NCBI GenBank assembly: GCA_928212115.1
Contig: CAKMRJ010005412.1
Coordinates: 252,803,322 to 252,867,321 of the forward strand
Reading direction: 5' to 3'
From: Lactuca virosa
Lineage: Eukaryota; Streptophyta; Magnoliopsida; Asterales; Asteraceae
Length of the DNA stretch: 64,000 bases
The number at the start of each line of letters is the position of its first letter. Within the stretch, counting starts at the first letter, position 1. Shown here piece after piece: positions 58,150 through 64,000 of this stretch. The notes beneath the pieces were generated by a model. The model was not told where the DNA came from and did not search any database. It saw only the letters and a program-made list of their open reading frames with translations. Position numbers and translations under genes: made by a program.

Positions 58150-59300
58150 TCACAGAAAAATCTCCATTGGCTCCTTTATAGCTGGTACAACTCCAAGGTC
58201 TCCGATGAAGTTCTTTAGCCATATAGCCTCCTTTGCTGCCTCGCTTGCTGCTATATACTCTGATTCACAAGTGGAATCAGCCACTGTCTCCTGCTTGGAA
58301 CTTTTCCAAGTAATTGCCCCTCTGTTTAGAGTAAAAGACCCAGCCCGACTGAGAGCGGAAATTATCCCTGTCAGTCTGAAAGCTAGCATCACTGTACCCT
58401 ACAACTCTCAAGTCCTCACTGCCACCGAGGGTAAGGACCCAGTCCTTAGTCCTCCGTAGGTACTTGAGGGATTTCTTTACCGCAGTCCAGTGTGCCTTGC
58501 CAGGGTCCCCCTGATACCTGCTAACCATGCTCAAAGCAAAGGCTACATCAGGTCGAGTACACGTCATAGCATACATGATCGATCCTACAGCTGAAGCATA
58601 AGGTATTCGACTCATTTCTGCTATCTCAGCCTCAGTACTAGGGATTTGTTCTTACTCAATCTGGCGTTACTCTGGATGGGTAACTCTCCTTTCTTGGAGT
58701 TATGCATGTTGAACTTTTCAACACTTTGTCCACATAGGTGCTTTGACTAAGTCCAATTAGTCTTTTACTCATGTTTCTCAAAATCCTTATCCCTAGGATA
58801 TAGGCAGCTTCTCCAAGGTCCTTCATAGCGAAACACTTCCCAAGCCAGGACTTTACTTCCTGCAGGGTTGGGATGTCATTTCCTATGAGTAGTATGTCAT
58901 CCACATACGTACCAAAAAGCTGACTATACTCCCACTAGCCTTGATATAGACACAAGATTCATCTTCACTCCTTGAAAAGCCAAATTCTTTGACTTTTCTC
59001 ATCAAAGCAAAGATTCCATCTGCGAGGTGCCTGTTTTAATCCATAAATGGATTTCTCGAGCTTTACACACTCTACTGGGGTACTCTGTACTGACAAAACC
59101 CTCTAGCTGAACCATGTAAAACATCTTCAGCCAACTTTCCATTAAGGAAAGCGGTTTTGACATCCATTTGCCATATTTCATAATCATGAAATGCACAGCA
59201 ATGGCTAACAGAACCCTAATAGACTTAATCTTGGCCACTGGTGAAAAGGTCTCATCATAATCAACTCCGGAGTTTGAGAATAACCCTTTGCAACCAGTCG
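58150..59300 (-). pseudogene. pol: copia reverse transcriptase and RNase H of element G
   Basis: Reads leftwards from about 59300. The RT part includes the intact catalytic YVDDILLIGN (about 58882-58911), WLGKCFAMKDLGEAAYILGI and GLSQSTYVDKVL. The connection SRIPYASAVGSIMYAMTCTR-PDVAFALSMVSRYQ is followed by RNase H SDASFQTDRDN..SGWVFY and ADSTCESEYIAASEAAKEAI. Frames change several times (near 58912, 58650 and 58315), so no single protein can be made. It copies element RNA into DNA in active relatives. Confidence 0.9.
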
Positions 59301-60700
59301 TGCCTTATAAGTGTGTACATACCATCCATGTCGGTCTTCTTCTTGAAGATCCATTGCACCCAACTATTTTACGATCAGGTACATTGTCAACCAAGTTCCA
59401 AACTTGATTGTCATACATGGACTGTATCTCGCTATCCATAGCCTCTTTCCATTTAGCAGCCTCAGGGCCTGCCATGGCTTCCGTGTAGCTGTTAGGCTCA
59501 TCCAGATTTACCAGTGTGTTATCACTGATAAGTGTCTCACCTTCTGCAGATATGAAAACCATAATAATGCTCAGGTGCATTCCTAACTCTGGTGGAACGC
59601 CCAGAGGTATAGATTCTTCAGTCGGCTCAACAGGAGTTTCCTCCTCAGGTTGAGGGCTAGGGTTTGGGTTCCTTCACCACTTGACTCTTGAATTTCCTCA
59701 AGGTCAATTTGCCTCCCACTGTCTCCTTGGCTCATGAATTCTCTCTCTCGAAAGAATCCTCTTCTTGCTACAAATACCACATTATCACTGGGTCTGTAGA
59801 AGATGTAACCAAAGGATTTCTGTGGGTAGCCGATGAAAATACACCTTTCGCTTCGGGGTTCGAGCTTATCGTGAGTTCTCGCGTCTCGGAAAGCCTCGCA
59901 ACCCCAAATCTTGATGTGGTCTAGATTGGGAACTTTTCTAGTCCACACCTCGTGAGGTGTTTTGGCAACCTTATTTGTAGGGACTAGATTAAGGATATGG
60001 GCGGCAGTCTCTAAGGCATACCCCCAAATGAGATTGGTAGCGAAGCTCGACTCATCATGGAACGAACATGTCCAACAAGGTCCGATTGCGCCTCTCAGCT
60101 ACACCATTCAACTGTGGTGTCCTAGGAGGTGTCAATTGTGAGACAATCCACATTCCTTAAGATAGTCAAGGAACTCAGTACTAAGATACTCACCCACGAT
60201 CGGATCGAAGCATCTTAATGTTCCTGCCCAACTGATTCTCCACTTCTTGCTTAAACTCTTTGAATTTCTCAAAGGTTTCTGACTTATGCTTGATTAGGTA
60301 GACATATCCATATCTACTAAAATCATCAGTAAAAGTCACATAGAACCGATTAGCATCTCTTGTGGCGGTTCTGAAGGGTCCACACATCCGTGTGTATGAG
60401 GTCCAACAAACCTTCACCCTTAGCACAAGTGCCAGTAAAAGGTGACTTTGTCATTTTACCAAGCAAACAAGATTCACAACTATCATCTGACTTTAGGTCA
60501 AATGACTCCATGACTCCATCCTTTTGGAGTTGGCCTATGCGTTTCTTGCTTACATGTCCAAGACGACAATGCCATAAGGATGCTTTAATCTAAGCTAGTG
60601 GAAGAGTTAATACACAATACATTATTTCCTAGACTATCTACAACAGATACAGTTTCATACACGCCATCACAAGGTAATGCTTTAAAATAAGAACATTATT
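59301..60700 (-). pseudogene. pol: copia integrase of element G
   Basis: 60426-60190 has RDANRFYVTFTDDFSRYGYV (integrase core) and LGRNIKMLRSDRG with the catalytic Asp of RSDRG. Downstream come PNLDHIKIWGCEAFRDA and GYPQKSFGYIFYRPSDNVVF (59948-59583), then EPNSYTEAMAGPEAAKWKEA (59580-59305) leading into RT. Frameshifts lie between the blocks. Integrase joins the DNA copy to the chromosome. Confidence 0.88.
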
Positions 60701-61931
60701 AAAGAAAGCATCAATACTACCATTATTATTATCAAAATAAAAGGTAAAACCTTGTTTATACAATGCATGAAAGGAAATAACATTTCTTGCCATTTCTGGC
60801 GAATAATAACATTTATTCAAATCTAATGTAAACCCACTATTATCACTAAGGATAAACTCTATCTTGGTGACAGGTGAAGCTTTCTGTTTCCCATGATCAA
60901 GTTTATCTTTCCTGCTCCACATTCTCACTTCTTTTTAGTCCCTGCAAATCACAACATATGTGAATACCACAACCTGTTCAAGGACCCAAGACTTAGAATG
61001 AGGTGAGTTATTAGACAATATAGTTGTAATACCTGCATGGTTGGGTTTTACTTTCCCATCCTTCAAATCTTGCTGGTACTTGGGCAGTTTCGCTTCCAGT
61101 GCGACTTTTCATGGCAATAGAAGCATTCAGCCTCATTAGGGTAGCAGAAGGAGTGACAAAACCTTTCTTGGTTTTGCTTGAAGAGGAGCCTTCAAGGTCT
61201 TACCCTTGGTACCCTTAGAAGGGTTCTTTCTCTTTTTCCCTTTGCCATGCCCGATTGCCAAGACATTGGCCGCAGTTGGAGTAGGGTAGGAGTAGGAGTA
61301 GTAACAATCGACTTACCCTTTAGACCACTTTCGGCGGTCTTCAAGAGTCCTTGAAGTTTGCTGAGGGTGACTTCTTCCTTGTTCATGTGATATGTCATGC
61401 GGAATTGATCATAACACGATGGCAAGGAGTGCAAAATGATGTCTATTGCTAACTCCTCAGGGAAGTTCACATTCAGCTTCAGTAAACGGTCCACATACTT
61501 TGCATTTTCTGCATGTGGCCCGTGATGGGTTCACCATCCTTCATTCGGGTTGTTATCATGGAGGAGATTATTTCATATCGCTCTTGACGAGCACTTGATG
61601 GTAGCGGTTCCTCAAGTCCTGGTGCATCTCAAAAGGATAATGTCCTCATAGGAATTTTGGAGCTGGCTTGTCATGGTGGCCATCATGATGCATGCCATTT
61701 TGTAGCATCTCTTTCATGTACCTCATATTCAGCAGCTCTTCAGGAGTAGTAGTTGGCTCGGGTACCTTCCAGCTCCTTGTCGAAACATATCTTTGTTCTC
61801 ATACCGAGTGACCATCCTGATGTTTCTGATCCAATCTGTAAAGTTGGACCCATCAAAGATGACTCTCCCACAAAGATTCATGAGAGAGAAGGAGCTAGTA
61901 GGGTTTGAGCCAGAAGCATTGTTATTGGAAG
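60701..61931 (-). pseudogene. gag: copia gag and protease of element G
   Basis: Gag begins near 61931 with ASGSNPTSSFSLMNLCGRVI and WIRNIRMV. It continues with MDRLLKLNVNFPEELAIDII..LPSCYDQFRMTYHMNKEEVTL (61494 on) and an intact zinc knuckle CFYCHEKSHWKRNC (about 61086-61131). The protease site reads TGCGIHIC just after a TGA where the family's Asp codon (DTGCGIHIC) should be (about 60975). The GAG-pre-integrase part ILSDNSGFTLDLNKCYYSPE follows at 60860-60780. Frameshifts throughout. Confidence 0.82.
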
Positions 61932-63225
61932 ATCTGTAAAGAAGAGGGAATAGATTAGATTAGATTAGATATAGAGATAGTCCTTCAACAACACCCAAAT
62001 GTAATATTAAGGCTAGGACCCAACACAATATTTTATACCTTATACGAGGGATGCTCGTCGAAATCTAAGCTATAAGATATTTAAGGTAGGTGAATGACGA
62101 TTCACCAATTTCCACCATGAAAAACGAAATATTTAATTAGGTTTTATTGTTTAGAAAACTCCTAGCTCTTTGAGATTCATTGAATTTCTTCAACAACATG
62201 TTTCAATCTCGAGTGTGCCCTTCAGTTTTGTGACTGGGATGCCGAGGATCACAAAACAAGGTGTGAAGTAACCATGCAAATTACTTGGTACCCTTAATGT
62301 ATTACCCCTCAATCGATGTGCCGGTTAACCACACACGCTCCATCGATACTATGATAAAACATTAAGTCCCCTTTACCTACCTTGTTAAGTTCAAGTTAGT
62401 GTGCCGGTAACCAACACGCTCCACTAACGACTTAAACAAAGTGTAAAGTGTAATTTCATGGATTAGCACCTTATTCAATTTTCCTAAAATAACTAAGATT
62501 GGGAATTCAATAAAGTTTAGTTACTTTAGTATTATCATTATACTTTTAATGAGAATTTATAAGTCCTTGTCCTACCCGTTCGGCTAACGACCCTCCACCG
62601 ATCAAGAAGCGGTGGGTGAGAGTGGACACCCATTAAGTTGCCATTTTATAGGCAACAACCTTATACCCCCCTTATAGACCGGCTTCGTGAATGAGGGCGT
62701 ACTAGCGGTTAAGACGACTTGATCTTATATATATTAAATATTATTAAACTTATAATATTATAAAGTATAAGGGTTGAATTTTAACTTTTAAAATTCTAGG
62801 GTTGGAACTAAAGTTTTTAATATGACTTTACATGTTCCAAACCTTGAGGGCAAGTTTTGTAAACTTTCAAAACTTTTCATTTCTCATAACTTATGAGTAA
62901 TGGTTATTAAAAATGAAGACTCTTCATTTTTGTAACCTATGTGTTCTTTTAATGGTTATTTATAAATGTGATTTTGGTTATCCATACTTAAGAACTAGTT
63001 ATGGACTCCATTAAAACACATAAAGATCAAGAATTAATCTAATCAATTATTAGCACATATTTCTATGATATTCTAAACTCATATGTTTATAAATGTTCAT
63101 ATCAAAAATTTGAAGAATCGGAAGTACTATACAAAACTTGAAATTTTGATACGAGCTTTTGAACAAAACTTCGATTTCAAGTTTTTTTTTTTTTTTTTTG
63201 CATCAAGTATCAAATAAAAAAACCT
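61932..63225 (-). other. 5' leader of copia element G
   Basis: Non-coding. 62200-62730 matches the leader of copia C (8660-9240) in inverse orientation. A T-run (63185-63199) lies near the primer site. Confidence 0.7.
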
Positions 63226-63239
63226 GGCTCTGATACCAC
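63226..63239 (-). promoter_or_regulatory. primer-binding site of copia element G
   Basis: Minus strand GTGGTATCAGAGCC directly after the LTR end; complementary to initiator tRNA-Met. Confidence 0.9.
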
Positions 63240-64000
63240 TGATGGGTTTTGAGCATTCTAACACTCCTATGGTGTACATGCAAACCTAGAAACCTTGGAT
63301 CTATGTTTGACTAAGATACATGCAAATAATTATTTTTCCAAGGTTCTTATCCTAACTAGCATGGCATGGGATACTTGAATCAAATAAAAACTAGTAGAAT
63401 TACTTACCTTGTAGTATTAGTTGATTGCTTGGAGTTTGAGAGCCTAGCACCAATAATGTGGATGCCTCAAATGGACGTCACAAATCACCACAACTTGGAA
63501 ACTTGAGAGAATAGTCACAAACTTCTGAAATCGGCCCTCTTGGTTTACACACACCCAAACTTGTGCAATTTCAAGAACAAAGCCTCCTTATATAGTGTGG
63601 TGGATTAGGTTTACATCCATGTACAACCCTATACCCATGTCTTTTCATTCCATGAGATCCATGGGTTTAAAGCCATGGAGTATCCATGGACTTTCCATGC
63701 AAGCCTAGCCCATTCCAATCCGCATTCGCCCACACTATTATAAATACAAGAGCCCTATTTAATTAGTCATACTTTCCTGATTCTAAATTACTTCTAAATA
63801 ATTATCGATCAATACTAATTAAATAATATGATTTTATATTAATATCTTAGGACTTATCATAATTAATAAATCATAACTTATACTATTCTCAAAACGGCTT
63901 CCATAAATTGTTCGGGGTGAAGTGCAACCCAAATGGACCATGCCGGGTCAGGTCAGTATATTACCAAATATAGTTACTGGACTTAGCCACTATATCCAAC
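63240..64000 (-). repeat. 5' LTR of copia element G
   Basis: Minus: ends AAAACCCATCA at 63240 and extends to GTTGGATATAGTGG at the window edge, so it is complete to within about one base. Confidence 0.92.

Larger units (their letters stand above)
56324..64000 (-). mobile_element. copia element G, nearly complete, runs off the window
   Basis: Minus-strand Ty1/copia element with two LTRs (63240-64000 and 56324-57084), primer site, gag, protease, integrase, RT and RNase H in the copia order (integrase before RT), and a polypurine tract. It is inserted in element F with left flank GGGTG (56319-56323); the partner flank is outside. Many one-base indels break the frames. Confidence 0.93.

Overview
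The window is plant nuclear DNA. Introns are GT..AG and AT-rich, there are long (TA)n arrays, and about half the sequence is nested LTR retrotransposons. Ty3/gypsy LTRs full of ACTCGACGAGT-type motifs, together with related Ty1/copia elements, suggest an Asteraceae genome, probably a lettuce-like Lactuca. That assignment is inference from recalled sequence style, not a database match.

Layout. 1-959: minus-strand fragment of a nuclear gene for mitochondrial ribosomal protein uL6, with a stop and a frameshift. 1290-24402: a stack of nested retroelements. The outermost is a solo LTR D (minus, 1611-24402). It contains Ty3/gypsy element A (2585-23486, near-perfect 5-bp target duplication), which is fused to a second gypsy element B (gag, pol, LTR at 16637-18626). 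B is interrupted by a truncated copia element C (6993-about 11130) and by a solo LTR E (12276-15345, perfect CATAA duplication). The stack sits in what looks like an intron between a small first exon (1290-1325) and a DUF1985-like exon (24465-24860). 24650-31757: a 3.4-kb direct duplication of that exon region, each copy carrying the same solo LTR H. 31758-37860: intergenic DNA with a broken CER1-like wax-synthesis fragment and a Helitron-like 3' end. 37868-38415: the one clearly intact host gene, a secreted X8 (CBM43) protein in three exons on the minus strand. 38590-42240: short tandem duplications, a 1.3-kb foldback element with Mutator-like ends, and a MITE between (TA)n arrays. 42477-52850: a degraded Ulp1-protease-family gene (plus) converging on a FAR1/MULE-transposase-like gene (minus), followed by a small coiled-coil ORF. 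This resembles a MULE carrying a Ulp1 gene. 52856-64000: a minus-strand gypsy element F (LTR plus integrase C-terminus) interrupted by a nearly complete minus-strand copia element G whose second LTR reaches the window end.

Most coding capacity is retroelement or transposon-derived and most of it is broken. The X8 gene is the only ORF set with consistent splice phases from start to stop. Several gypsy LTR families share one architecture: a family-specific palindrome cluster, a telobox pair before a TATTTAAG box, a second palindrome cluster, a TTGAC(C/T) W-box array and a G-rich repeat block. One palindrome pair also occurs in the leader of the unrelated copia element C.
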